In this document: positions 33,014 through 42,282 of the stretch, piece by piece | Numbering within the stretch: the stretch's first letter is position 1 | Layout of the letters: the number at the start of each line of letters is the position of its first letter | Assembly (NCBI GenBank): GCA_014529385.2 | Contig: CM043942.1 | Location: 29,634,969-29,698,968, forward strand | Direction: 5' to 3' | From: Adiantum capillus-veneris | Taxonomy: Eukaryota; Streptophyta; Polypodiopsida; Polypodiales; Pteridaceae | DNA length: 64,000 bases | The notes under the pieces: generated by a model | Seen by the model: the letters and a program-made list of their open reading frames with translations, nothing else | Databases searched by the model: none | Told to the model about the DNA's origin: nothing | Program-made: the position numbers and the translations under genes

Positions 33014-34750
33014 TGGGCATATAGGGTAGCATATAAAACATCAATAAGAACGACCCCATATAACATGGTTTTTGGGCTAAATGCTATCTTACCAATAGAA
33101 TTCTTGATTTCAACCTTAAGGGTGGCTAAGGATCTAGAGTGGACAGGGCACGAGCTTTCTGATAGAATAGATGACCTGGAAAAGCTAGATGAGCTTCGCC
33201 TAAAAGCAGTAGCTTCTATCTACGCTCAAAAAAGGCGACAAAAAGAATTTTTTGATAAGCATGTGCGGACTAAAGAGTTTAAGGTTGGGGACTATGTCCT
33301 AGTTTACACTCTGAAACAGCATGCTAAGAAGCTTAAAAAGCGAGGGATAGGACCTCTGGTGATTAAAGATCTATCACCAAGTGGAGCCGTCAAGCTTGCT
33401 ACATTAGACGGAGAAGAAATGCCCAATTGGATTAGTGGATGCAGAGTGAAAAAGTATCTTTTGCCGCTAACCCAAGACATGCTTCTCAAAATACATCAAG
33501 AAAAGCTGCGTGTCCAGAAAAAGAAAATGATTTTGGAGGAAGCGCAAGCCGAGGCGAAGGAAAGAATGGAGAAAAGAAAACTACTGCGTCAGAAACAGCG
33601 CAATGAAGGAGCAATACGAATAAACGAAGTCAGTATAACAGAAATGGATAATGACAAAGAAGAACCCATCATTGAATGCAAAGTAGGAACCAACCAAATC
33701 AAAGCCAGAGCACTATTGGATTCAGGAGCTCAAACTAACCTACTTTCACTCAGTTTGTATAGACAATTGACAAATGACACTAAACTACAAACTGCCAAGC
33801 AAGAGTTAAAGAGTTACTCTGAGAATTCAATCAAAACTGTCGGATGCACAGTTTTACATATCCAGATTAACCAGTATGTGTATCCTCATATGTTTTACGT
33901 GGTTGAAGACCAAGCTACACAACATCCATTATTGCTAGGACAACCATGGCAGAAGCAATACAATGCAATGATTGAGTGGAGTGCTGAATCAGTGCTTATC
34001 AAATATGAAGGTGAAAGTCAATCAGTTAAGTTCACCAAAGGAACAGAGCCAACTACAAAGGAAGAATCCACGAACAAGGGCAAACAACAACCAGAGAAAA
34101 AGAAGAAGCAATGGCAACCAAAAGTTTCTACACAACCGGATTGCTCTTCAACGAGGAACTCTCAACATTGGATAAGGAAGACAAGCAATAATATAACAAC
34201 TCAACCTTGGAAAAAAACGGAGTCAAAGTTGGTATGGAGACCAAAAAAGGTTGTGCCAGAGAAAACAAAGGTGGAAAACAGAGTCTTCAATACCAGACAA
34301 CAGAGTGATTCCAGACAATCAAGGACAGTGAAACAGATCTGGATTCCAAAGAAATTCATGATGGCACAAAGCCATAGCAAGCAAATTTGGATCCCAAAGA
34401 TTTGTAAACAGGAACTCCCTTCGGTACAATCAACGGAAACTCCTAGGTATTTCAGGGCGAGGAAATCAACACAAAAAACAAAGCAGGTTTGGGTCGCAAA
34501 GAGTTTGTGGCAAGCACAAGCAAAGCGGAAGCAGATTTGGATTGTGAAAAAGAACAACAAGACAAAGAAGAATCCATCTACTGATTCTACTACCGAAGTG
34601 CCAAAACCAACCCGAAACCCGACCAACAATCTTTCAATCAAACAAAGAGCAGCTTTATTGGAAAGGATGTTGTATCAGCTTTATTGGAAAGAACAACTAC
34701 AATGCTTCGTCCACAGACACTTCATAGTCGTCCGGGAGGACTCAGACTAG
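33014..34750 (+). CDS. GYP-I integrase C-terminus, protease 2 and tryptophan repeats
   Basis: Same phase as pol after TGA 33011; the first ATG is 33065. TTPYNMVFG and a GPY-like segment (KLKKRGIGPLVIKDLSPSG) complete integrase. After a basic helix (about 33500-33610) a second aspartic protease appears: ALLDSGAQTNLLSLSLYRQL with D-S-G at 33719-33727, then LLLGQPWQKQ near 33930-33955. From about 34100 a basic region holds seven tryptophan motifs: QWQPK, HWIRK, LVWRPKK, QIWIPKK, QIWIPK, QVWVAK and QIWIVKK. Protease after integrase is not the usual gypsy order. The role of the W repeats is unknown; nucleic acid or protein binding is possible. The frame ends just before a purine tract. Confidence 0.9.
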   Translation, partial: WAYRVAYKTSIRTTPYNMVFGLNAILPIEFLISTLRVAKDLEWTGHELSDRIDDLEKLDELRLKAVASIYAQKRRQKEFFDKHVRTKEFKVGDYVLVYTLKQHAKKLKKRGIGPLVIKDLSPSGAVKLATLDGEEMPNWISGCRVKKYLLPLTQDMLLKIHQEKLRVQKKKMILEEAQAEAKERMEKRKLLRQKQRNEGAIRINEVSITEMDNDKEEPIIECKVGTNQIKARALLDSGAQTNLLSLSLYRQLTNDTKLQTAKQELKSYSENSIKTVGCTVLHIQINQYVYPHMFYVVEDQATQHPLLLGQPWQKQYNAMIEWSAESVLIKYEGESQSVKFTKGTEPTTKEESTNKGKQQPEKKKKQWQPKVSTQPDCSSTRNSQHWIRKTSNNITTQPWKKTESKLVWRPKKVVPEKTKVENRVFNTRQQSDSRQSRTVKQIWIPKKFMMAQSHSKQIWIPKICKQELPSVQSTETPRYFRARKSTQKTKQVWVAKSLWQAQAKRKQIWIVKKNNKTKKNPSTDSTTEVPKPTRNPTNNLSIKQRAALLERMLYQLYWKEQLQCFVHRHFIVVREDSD

Positions 34751-34762
34751 GAGGGGGGGAGG
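34748..34762 (+). other. Internal polypurine tract after pol
   Basis: taggaggggggggagg begins at the pol stop codon. It resembles the terminal tract at 40849-40862. Extra purine tracts between pol and a third ORF are known in some env-class plant elements; a role in plus-strand priming is inferred. Confidence 0.6.
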
Positions 34763-36384
34763 TATACAGGTATACAGGAGCTACAAAGCAGCTACAAGCG
34801 AAAAATAACAAAAAACAAAGAAAAACAAAAAATTATATTACAAGGGCAGTGTCTTACATGATTTTGCAATTTTTATGTTTGATTGCGGATATTGATAATA
34901 TTTATGCCCTTATATACCTTGTTTTGCAACAAGAAGAGATCAAATGATGAATTTGGGTCTCTAGATGTGTAAATATCACTAAATAAGAGTGTTTTTGGAG
35001 CTAAAAAGTGGAAAAAAGTGGTAATCCAAGTCCAGAAATCACAAATAATTGTATATTCATATACACAGAGTTACCAGCTATTTATCGTGTATGTTTGGAA
35101 TTTTTTGGCTTCAATTTGCTATTTTCCTTTATTTTTTATGATTTTCTTAATAAAAGTAAAAGAAAAATAAAAAAGCAGGTGAAATGAGATCAGAAAAAAG
35201 AAAAGAATAGACGGTGATGGTCCTAATGACAAGGGCAACCCATGGTAAAAATTGGGTACAATTCTGAAAAAAGTTGCGAAAAGCCCGAAATGACAGAATT
35301 TTGGCAAAGTGGACAGATTTCTCAGAAACAGGTCAAAAGGAGTCCAAATTGAGAAATTTCAAATCCTAAAGTGCATTTCACGACGAGATAGGAGCACATG
35401 TCAAATTTGGTAACAAGTGATCCGGGAAGTCCGAAGTTAAGTATTTTTCACTTCACTTTCAAGCTCATTTCCACTATTACCTTCTTGGAGAGAGCAAAGA
35501 GCACACAGGAGCATCCGAACTTCTACCGCCTTCTACGACTGCTACGAGAGCTCATAGGACACCAAACATGAGAGGTAGACTCGTTGCCATAAGCTTTTGA
35601 TGCTTATCGTTAACTTTTGTCGCAAAAACTGACCAAAACCAAGAAACAAGAGCAGACGGGGAATGGGAAAGAACGCTAGGTAGGGGCACAACCGCCTAAC
35701 CAAACCTTGCAAGAACTTAGAGGTGGGTTACCCTAGCATAGAAGATGGTTTCTAACACTCAAAGCTCGAGAAAGAACGACTTGAAAAACCCTAGGTCAAC
35801 AGAGCCTGCAAGAGGCAAACAGGAAAAAGTTGTCGAAACGACACAAAACTTCTCAGGAAACTTAACAACATTGAGGGCAATGCAACCATGGAGTAATCTC
35901 CGGGTTTGGATCACCCCAATGTAGGTCGGAACAACCGAATTCGGCTGCGGACACACAAAGGTCATTTTGGCATAACGGGCTAATAATTGACGACCAAATG
36001 ACATGAAACTTCACAAGCAGCTTCAAATATACATGGATGACTTATGTTTGCAAGCAAAACCCAAAAGAAAGCTGATTCACTTACCGATGGTGAAAAAGAC
36101 GCTTTCGGGCAACCAAATGGAGAAAGATGGAGAACGGGGAGCCAAAGTCAAGTTCAACCAAATAGGTGGCTTCACAACATATCCAATGAGCTGGAAATGC
36201 AACTCTCGAGAAGAAAAGTTGAAGAAATTCAACTCCAAGGCAAAAAGACGACTTCGGAGACTGAAATGCCTATAAGGGGGCTTTTTAGCTAAACTGATGA
36301 CTTTTTAAGTTGAAAACTAGTTAGCAGGGCTTAGGGCACTAGCACAAAGCATTCTTTGCACAAAAAGACCAACATTTCAAGAAA
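34763..36384 (+). other. GYP-I spacer, first part
   Basis: AT-rich untranslated sequence. It contains a possible polyadenylation signal (aataaaa near 35149) and a short open frame near 36003-36292. That frame holds the peptide IYMDDLC encoded by a 23-bp stretch nearly identical to the RT active site. No other domain was seen. Confidence 0.6.
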
Positions 36385-37391
36385 AGACATCATACGCGTA
36401 TGATGTCTCACAGCATGATTTTCACATCCATTTCAACATTTGAGTGCATAGCCTCATTCCACATGTTAATCACATCCTATGAACCAAGTATCATGAGAAT
36501 TGGAGTTAGAAAACCCAAGGAAAACCAAAAAGACGCAAAGTAGGCCATAAAATTGATTTTTGGTCCTAATTTTGTCAAAATAACTCCAAACTCATTGAAA
36601 CTTTGTAGGATTGTTGATTAACACATCTACAAGCTATCTGGAACCAAAAAGCACCATTTTGACACAAAAGACATCATACGCGTATGATGTCTATTTGCAC
36701 TTACAGAGCCAAAACTGCTCATTTGTCATCATACATCCATTATATATATCTAATACATGCTACATATGAATTTTGGAACCATTTGGTCAAGTGGATCACC
36801 CCATTAGCCCAATTGAAGGAAAATCCTTCACCTAAAGCCTATTTTGGCCCAAATCCAACATACTCAAGTCCAAACCAAGATTTGAGTATATAGTCCTTCA
36901 CTAGTACATGGGGAGTCCACAGAACCAATCCCATGAAAAATTGATGAAAAAGACATCATACGCGTATGATGTCTCCAGAGCCATTTTTAGCCAAAATCTA
37001 TCCAAACTTCATAAATCCACTGAATAAGCCTATCTAAAGCCAAATCCAAGCTTATAGAGAAATTTGGTCCAAAAATACACTAAAAGACATCATACGCGTA
37101 TGATGTCTCACTATGTGATTTTGGCACCTCAGGGCTTCAACCACCAAACAGAAGTGATCTACATGCCATTTGAAAGTGAACCACCAAGTTTTATCCAATT
37201 TGGATCATAAAATCCAATTCCCTTTCAAAATTTTGCCAAGAGCCTGAACTGGACTAAACTGGCCAAAACTTGACCAAATGGGATCCAAACTCAAATCCAA
37301 GCATATGATACTCATGTATACACTATCAGCTACAAGCACAACCAATATGAAGTCATTTTGACACAAAAGACATCATACGCGTATGATGTCT
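36385..37391 (+). repeat. 3' dyad cluster: five copies of an ACGCGT-centred palindrome
   Basis: Perfect 24-bp dyads (ag + acatcatacgcgtatgatgt + ct) lie at 36385-36408, 36669-36692, 36951-36974, 37085-37108 and 37368-37391. All five are identical although the sequence between them is unrelated, apart from a recurrent acacaaaag or aaaag edge. No coding frame runs through the cluster. Confidence 0.97.
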
Positions 37392-37556
37392 CCAGCATGA
37401 TTTTGAGCCCAGTTGCATATTTTTTCACCTACCTTGCATCCTTAGGCCCTGAATAGCTCATGTTTCAATTTTCAAGTCATTTGAATAGTTAAAAGCTTCA
37501 TTTCGGCTTTCAGTACTAAAAAGACGCTAACTTCTGAAATTGGAGTTACAGGATCC

Positions 37557-38997
37557 ATGGATTCCGCCAAGTCATCGGCAACGAAGAGAAAAAGACCGAC
37601 AATCAAAGATGCTCTTGCAGAAGCAGAACCTTTGACATTCCAGCAGAAACCCTCAAGCCAACCAAAACTTGGGTGGAGGAAGCAGTACTGGAAGAGGGAA
37701 TAAAGATCTACCAGGGGACTTTCAGAGATCCTCAAGGGCAAGCGGTGGATAACCGATGATCCCACAAGAATTGGTGGATTATAGCAGGTCAGAGAACATC
37801 AGCAGGTACCTGGAAAGGGCAGACTTGCACAGATTCTTCACCTCGAGACCATCAGGTGTAGATACAAGAAGAGTATGAGTTGGCAACATCCATTCAGAAG
37901 GATGGAAAGCCACATTGACAGCCATGGATGGAGAGAAAGTAGAAGTACAGATCACTCCACAGCTCATTGCAGATGCATTGAAGCTGCACAACAAAGGGAG
38001 CTCTGTCAGGGAAAGAAGGGAGGCTATAGAGGTTTATGGGTCCAAGAAACAGAATGCAACCTATGGAGATATGGCAGACCAAAGAGCGGCAACCCTTTGC
38101 CGACTGTACAACCAGTTTCTCCATGTTTGCAGTAAAAGACCGCAAAAGTATACGACACCACCCCATGCCATTGCAACTACCATCACATGGGCATTGAAGA
38201 GCAATATGCCAAAAGAGGTGAATTACGCTCAACACATCCACGAGCAAGTAATTGCCATGCACAACGAGAAGCCAAAGTACATAGGAGGAGCTGAAATTCT
38301 GACAAGAATAGCTTATGAAGCTATTGGAGCTAGAGATCAATGGCCAAAGGTTCCCTCCCAGAATGAGTGGCTTAGAGAAGCCGATGAGGAGGAAGAACAG
38401 CCTGAAGTATCCAAGAGGGCGTCCACAAGAGCACGCCGGAAACTAGAAATAGTTTCAGAACCTGAAGAGGATGTGGACGAGCCGCTTATGAAGAAAGCAA
38501 AGAAGAAGGTTGCTCCCAAGCAAACCAAAAGTCAGAAAGCGGCAAGAATGGAAAGACTGGTGGAGCAGTTTAGAGCGGAAAGAGCTCTAAAGGGGGACTT
38601 TGAAGAAAAGTGGGTGCCAGACCCCACTAAAGTCGGAACTAGCTCAGCCAGGCCACATGTTGATCAATATGATCAATATATTAGAGCTTATGAGGAGTCA
38701 GAGGCTATACTGGAGCAGCAACCTGTCGAGCCATACACTGAAGAGGAAGTACAGCTTTTAAAAGCTGAGCTGAAAAAGGACGACAAGGGGAAGAAGAAAG
38801 TAGATGAGTCTACTGAACCTCAAGAGAAAGACGGGCAAGCAAACAAAGGGAAAGCCAAGATGACTGAGGACAATCAGCCCTCCTTTACTGATGTACCAAG
38901 CCCGAAGAAGACGGAAATTATTGTGGAAGAGACCACACATAGAGATGGACACGGCTGGTTGGAAAAGCCGGAGGCCGGGACCAAGGAAAAGAGATAG
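37557..38997 (+). pseudogene. GYP-I third ORF, N-terminal part
   Basis: The ATG at 37557 (MDSAKSSATKRKRPT) starts a basic N-terminus, but frames change near 37700 and 37740 and a TGA lies near 37876. The longest open part (37915-38997) encodes DGEKVEVQITPQLIADALKL and a helical domain (GDMADQRAATLCRLYNQFLH, AIATTITWALKSNMPKEVNY, EILTRIAYEAIGARDQWP). An acidic and basic low-complexity tail with KRASTRARRK follows. The WKATLTAMDGEKVEV...ITPQLI pattern recalls the domain in plant transposon-associated proteins preceding a helical segment; this is a tentative reading. Function is unknown. It follows pol in the same orientation, where env-like genes sit in Athila-type elements. Confidence 0.65.
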
Positions 38998-39190
38998 ATC
39001 CAGTTCAGCAAAAGAAAAATGATTATGAGGATCTGGTAGCGATAGGATACACTGAAGAAGAGGCCCTTGAGGCAGTTTATGGGATCCCCCTACAAAAACA
39101 AGATGATCGGAGAGACAGGGAAAAAAAAAGGAGTACAAAAGAGAGTGAAGAGAAACTGGACGAGCAGAACGACTAGAAGAGCCGAAGCCA
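38998..39190 (+). pseudogene. GYP-I third ORF, UBA-like segment
   Basis: In a shifted frame, 39024-39085 encodes YEDLVAIGYTEEEALEAVYG. This resembles a ubiquitin-associated helix bundle start (LxxMGFxxxxAxxAL), followed by a Lys/Arg/Glu-rich stretch. One stop lies near 39176. The similarity rests on about 20 residues and is only suggestive. Confidence 0.35.
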
Positions 39191-40021
39191 GTGGAGGTGG
39201 TGGCAGAAAAAGCTTTAGAGTTGACAGATGAAGATGAAAAAGACATGCACATGGTGCATGAACTGCTCAGCAAGATCAAAGAAAGATCCAAGGCAAAGGA
39301 AGTAGAGATTGAGACAGCCAAACAAAGGGAAGCAGAGTTGCAGAGGAAATTAGAGAATGCTATGACTGAATCTGAAAGTCATAAAGCATCACTCTACGAC
39401 GCGGAAAACGAGAGAGACGGCTTGATACTCCAGCTAGCCGAGGCTTCAAGAGAAGTAACAAGTGCACAGGAAGCAAGGAGCGGATAGAAGATGACTTGGA
39501 GGCGCTAAAGATGAGCTCATTGAGCTAAGGAAAGAGTCGAGCTCCAAGAAAGAACAATCACTAGACTCAGGACTACCCCTAGAGCTAGCAGAGCAGGAAC
39601 CGAACAAGAGGGAGCTCTTGTACCAGCTCTGGAAGACCAGGTCCGAAGCTTACAAAGAGAGCTAAGATTAGAGCAAGTGCAAAGGTTGCACATTGCGGAG
39701 GGATCATTGGCAGCAGAGGAGAGGCTCACTTTAGAAAATCAAACACTAAGAACAGAGAATGAGACCCTCCGCAAACAGCTCCAAGATCTACAAGAGCAAC
39801 AAAGAAGAGAGACAGAGACACCACAAGAAGAATCAGGTGGAGCAGCCATAGAGCTACCAGAAACTGGAGAGGCAACCACAATTGAAGATCCAGCCCCAGT
39901 TCAAGAGGTGGCCTCAACTTCAGGAATCTCTGAAGAAGAAGAACAAAGGCTCCATGACCAAATAGAAAAGTCAACAGAGGAAGTGCCAAGGCGGAAATGG
40001 AATGGGAGAGGAGACTCCTAA
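39191..40021 (+). pseudogene. GYP-I third ORF, coiled-coil part
   Basis: 39191-39487 and 39677-40021 encode long helical, Glu/Gln/Leu/Arg-rich sequence (KQREAELQRKLENAM, LTLENQTLRTENETLRKQLQ) typical of a coiled coil. The intermediate part is frame-shifted by small deletions relative to the clean copy at 62585-64000. A Thr/Pro/Glu-rich linker follows. Probable role is oligomerisation. Confidence 0.75.
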
Positions 40022-40812
40022 TCTCCATTAGACTTCAGGGACACACAAAAGTGCTCCATGAAGAGTGGATGCAACCCAGCCTGCCTTTCCCTTTGATGAA
40101 ATTTGAAGTGATAAAACGAAAAAAGAGAATAGAGGAGGAGCAGTATGTCGCTCTTTACGAAGGCGACATCACAAAAGAGGAACAATCAAAGAAGATTGTA
40201 GATTCGCAACCTAGATGGAGGAAAGGTTGGCTGAACAAATACCCAGCCTACCTCATCTACTTGGTAGAGGCACCAAAGGAGATTCGGGAGGATGCAACCT
40301 TCTGCCCGGTGCCAAGAGTCAGAAGCTGGAAAGAGCATGGCAGGATTGCAGAAAAGAAGCCAAATTGGCTTAATTACCCCAGGATGCCAGGACCAAAGGC
40401 AGGAGAGAGAATAGGTAAAGCCTACATGGTGAAAACCCTAACGGGCACCATCAAGCTCTTTACTGGCTCTCCTGACCTTTCGTGTCAGATGCTCAAGAAA
40501 ATTTGCAGGACTCTCTTAGCTTGCATTGAAGTGTTCGCGCCAGATAAAGCCACGACCTCGAGTCTACTATCGACGGCCGACACAGTGACTGATATGATGT
40601 ATGATCTTTCATTGCAGCCTTCTCCAAAAGTGTTACACCTCCTATACCAAAGGATTATGTTTTTGCCTAGCTTCCACATGCAAACATTCGAAGAAGCTTT
40701 CTACACCGGCTTTTTCACCCACGAAAGCAAAATATTCGGCCCAACCTTGACCATCGGCAACCTACGATACGAATCACATTTGCAGATACTCAAGACGACA
40801 GGACTTTATTGA
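39997..40812 (+). CDS. GYP-I third ORF, conserved C-terminal domain
   Basis: A clean 271-codon frame starting MEWERRLLISIRLQG. It includes QPRWRKGWLNKYPAYLIYLV, a CPVPRV segment, WLNYPRMPGPKAGERIGKAY, LTGTIKLFTGSPDLSCQML and a helical C-terminus ending LKTTGLY. The same domain lies in the second copy (minus strand, 62585-63360), indicating conservation at protein level. No signal peptide or clear membrane segment is seen, so this is not an obvious envelope protein. No known family was recognised. It ends about 40 bp before the terminal purine tract. Confidence 0.8.
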   Translation: MEWERRLLISIRLQGHTKVLHEEWMQPSLPFPLMKFEVIKRKKRIEEEQYVALYEGDITKEEQSKKIVDSQPRWRKGWLNKYPAYLIYLVEAPKEIREDATFCPVPRVRSWKEHGRIAEKKPNWLNYPRMPGPKAGERIGKAYMVKTLTGTIKLFTGSPDLSCQMLKKICRTLLACIEVFAPDKATTSSLLSTADTVTDMMYDLSLQPSPKVLHLLYQRIMFLPSFHMQTFEEAFYTGFFTHESKIFGPTLTIGNLRYESHLQILKTTGLY

Positions 40813-40848
40813 CCAAGCATAAAAGTCATGTCAGGGACGACATGAACG

Positions 40849-40862
40849 CGGAGGGGGGGGAG
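40849..40862 (+). other. GYP-I terminal polypurine tract
   Basis: Sequence ggaggggggggagt immediately precedes the 3' LTR. In the second copy the corresponding tract has grown to 31 consecutive G on the element strand. Confidence 0.88.
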
Positions 40863-41827
40863 TGTTGAGCCAACAGAGGATCACACCCACATTTTTGCTC
40901 ACACTCATCATTTTGTAACCATTGATTGTAATAAATGTCTTTCCGACATTAATTTTGATTTGAGCCATTCATTAAGTAACGAGACTCAATTGAGTTTCCA
41001 GCTTGTAATCCCGAAGTAATTTCACTTGCTGATGTAATTAGTTAGAGATGTTCTCACCTCCAAGGCTGAGGTATATAAGCCAAAGTTTTGTAACCTAAGG
41101 GAGATTATTAATCAAAGTGAGTTTTTGAGCGCCGTGACTGTGTCTGAGGAGAGAGAGAGAGAGAGAGAGAGAGAGGAGGAGAGAGAGAGAGAGAGAGAGA
41201 GAGAGTCTACTACTTGCTACGCGAGCTACGGGCCCGCCATTGGAGAAGCGACACCGCCATTGTGTTAGCAACGGCGAGAGCTACGCACAGATACAAGAGT
41301 GCGCGCTATCGGCTTCTATGTGTGGTAAGTTCCTACGAGCTTCGGTGTGAGTTTTCTTCCAACTCGTGTGTCGGAATAGAGCGTGCAGCATATCTATAGA
41401 ACCACAACGAGTAGAGCTACACATTAGTACCATCGGGGTCAAGTTTCGATCACCTGTATTTTTCGGCCTGTCTTCATACGCGTTTACCGCACGGAGTGGT
41501 TATAGGTTGATTTTGCAGTTCAAGTCTTTAGGGTGTTGTTCTTACCTAGTGTATAGACTTCCCCTGAGTTTGAGATCGATTCAATGATTCTAGATCCTGT
41601 TTCGTATAGCATTCGTTCGTAGTACGGATTTCAGTCACTTGCGTATTTTAGAACTTAGATTTGATTTCCTTAGTAGTGATTTTCATTAGAAGGTCGAGTA
41701 GGTGATTTGACACCCACCTAGTTGTTTCCATGCGCCTGCGGGTCAAGCTCCGTCCTCGTCTGACAAATTCTGTTGTTGGTTGAGTTCTCGCTATTTAGCT
41801 TCCGCTAGCGGCGTAACCGCCTTAACA
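40863..41827 (+). repeat. GYP-I 3' LTR
   Basis: The 965-bp copy of 22758-23725, with TATA-like tatataag at 41072-41079 and an interrupted GA run at 41146-41205. It is followed by target duplication gtgat (41828-41832). Confidence 0.96.
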
Positions 41828-41832
41828 GTGAT

Positions 41833-42282
41833 CTCCCCTGCATGTAGCCTTTCCCTGACATAGTGGTAGTGAACCTCTATGTGCTTTGTTCTTGCATGAA
41901 ATATTGGATTCCTTGCAACTGCCATAGCACTTTGACTGTCATTGAAAATGGTAGTGGGTGCTTGTTGACACTCACAAAGATCTGTCAATAACCTGCGTAT
42001 CCATACACAATCAACTGTTGCCGTGAAAGCTGCCCTGTACTCAGCTTCACAAGTTGATGTAGCCACTGTGGGTTGCTTCTTGCTTAGCCAAGATATACAT
42101 GCATTTCCCAAGAAAAAACAATTCCCACTTGTGGAATGTCGTGTGTCACAATCACCAGCCCAATCTGAATCGCTGTAACCAAGAAGCTGCATAGAACTGT
42201 GCTTTCCATACATATCCCCCCTTGGAAAGAACATGACAAGATTAGGGGTACGTGAAAGGTAAAAAAGTATGCGCTTCACAGC
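41833..42282 (-). pseudogene. COP4 RNase H (front part)
   Basis: Minus-strand frame with GYSDSDWAGDCDTRHSTSG, STCEAEYRAA, FNDSQSAMAVARNP and HIEVHYHYVRERLHAGEI: the RNase H acidic residues and conserved C-terminal segment of copia. It is cut by GYP-I at 41828, and the last about 40 codons lie at 22641-22757. A TAG near 42283 separates it from RT. Confidence 0.9.

Larger units (their letters stand above)
22758..41827 (+). mobile_element. GYP-I: 19-kb Ty3/gypsy element with accessory domains
   Basis: LTRs of 968 and 965 bp (22758-23725 and 40863-41827) begin TGTTGAG and end CCTTAACA, with a perfect target duplication GTGAT. The tRNA-Asp primer site is at 23728-23745 and the terminal purine tract at 40849-40862. 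Order: leader with dyads, gag, protease 1, RT, RNase H, two HHCC modules, integrase, protease 2, tryptophan repeats, purine tract, spacer with dyads, third ORF region, LTR. RT motifs (DGFSGYNQ, VMPFGLTNAPATFQ, YMDD) place it near the Tat/Ogre/Athila group. The LTRs differ at only a handful of substitutions plus GA-run length, so it is young, yet several stops and a 98-bp duplication break the frames. A second copy begins at 61458. Confidence 0.96.

Noticed and set aside
34201-34641. 146-codon Phe/Cys-rich minus-strand open frame
   Set aside because: Antisense shadow of the basic tryptophan-repeat frame; no independent support.
24266-37391. Regularly repeated palindromes as a CRISPR array
   Set aside because: Spacing is irregular (about 115-410 bp within clusters), there is no cas gene, the context is a plant retrotransposon, and the repeats fall in two distant clusters.
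38758-39321. 187-codon minus-strand open frame rich in Ser, Leu and Phe
   Set aside because: Antisense shadow of the Lys/Glu/Asp-rich third ORF; hydrophobic appearance follows from the complementary codons.
37557-40812. Third ORF as a typical envelope protein
   Set aside because: No signal peptide, membrane helix or cysteine-rich surface domain was visible in either copy.
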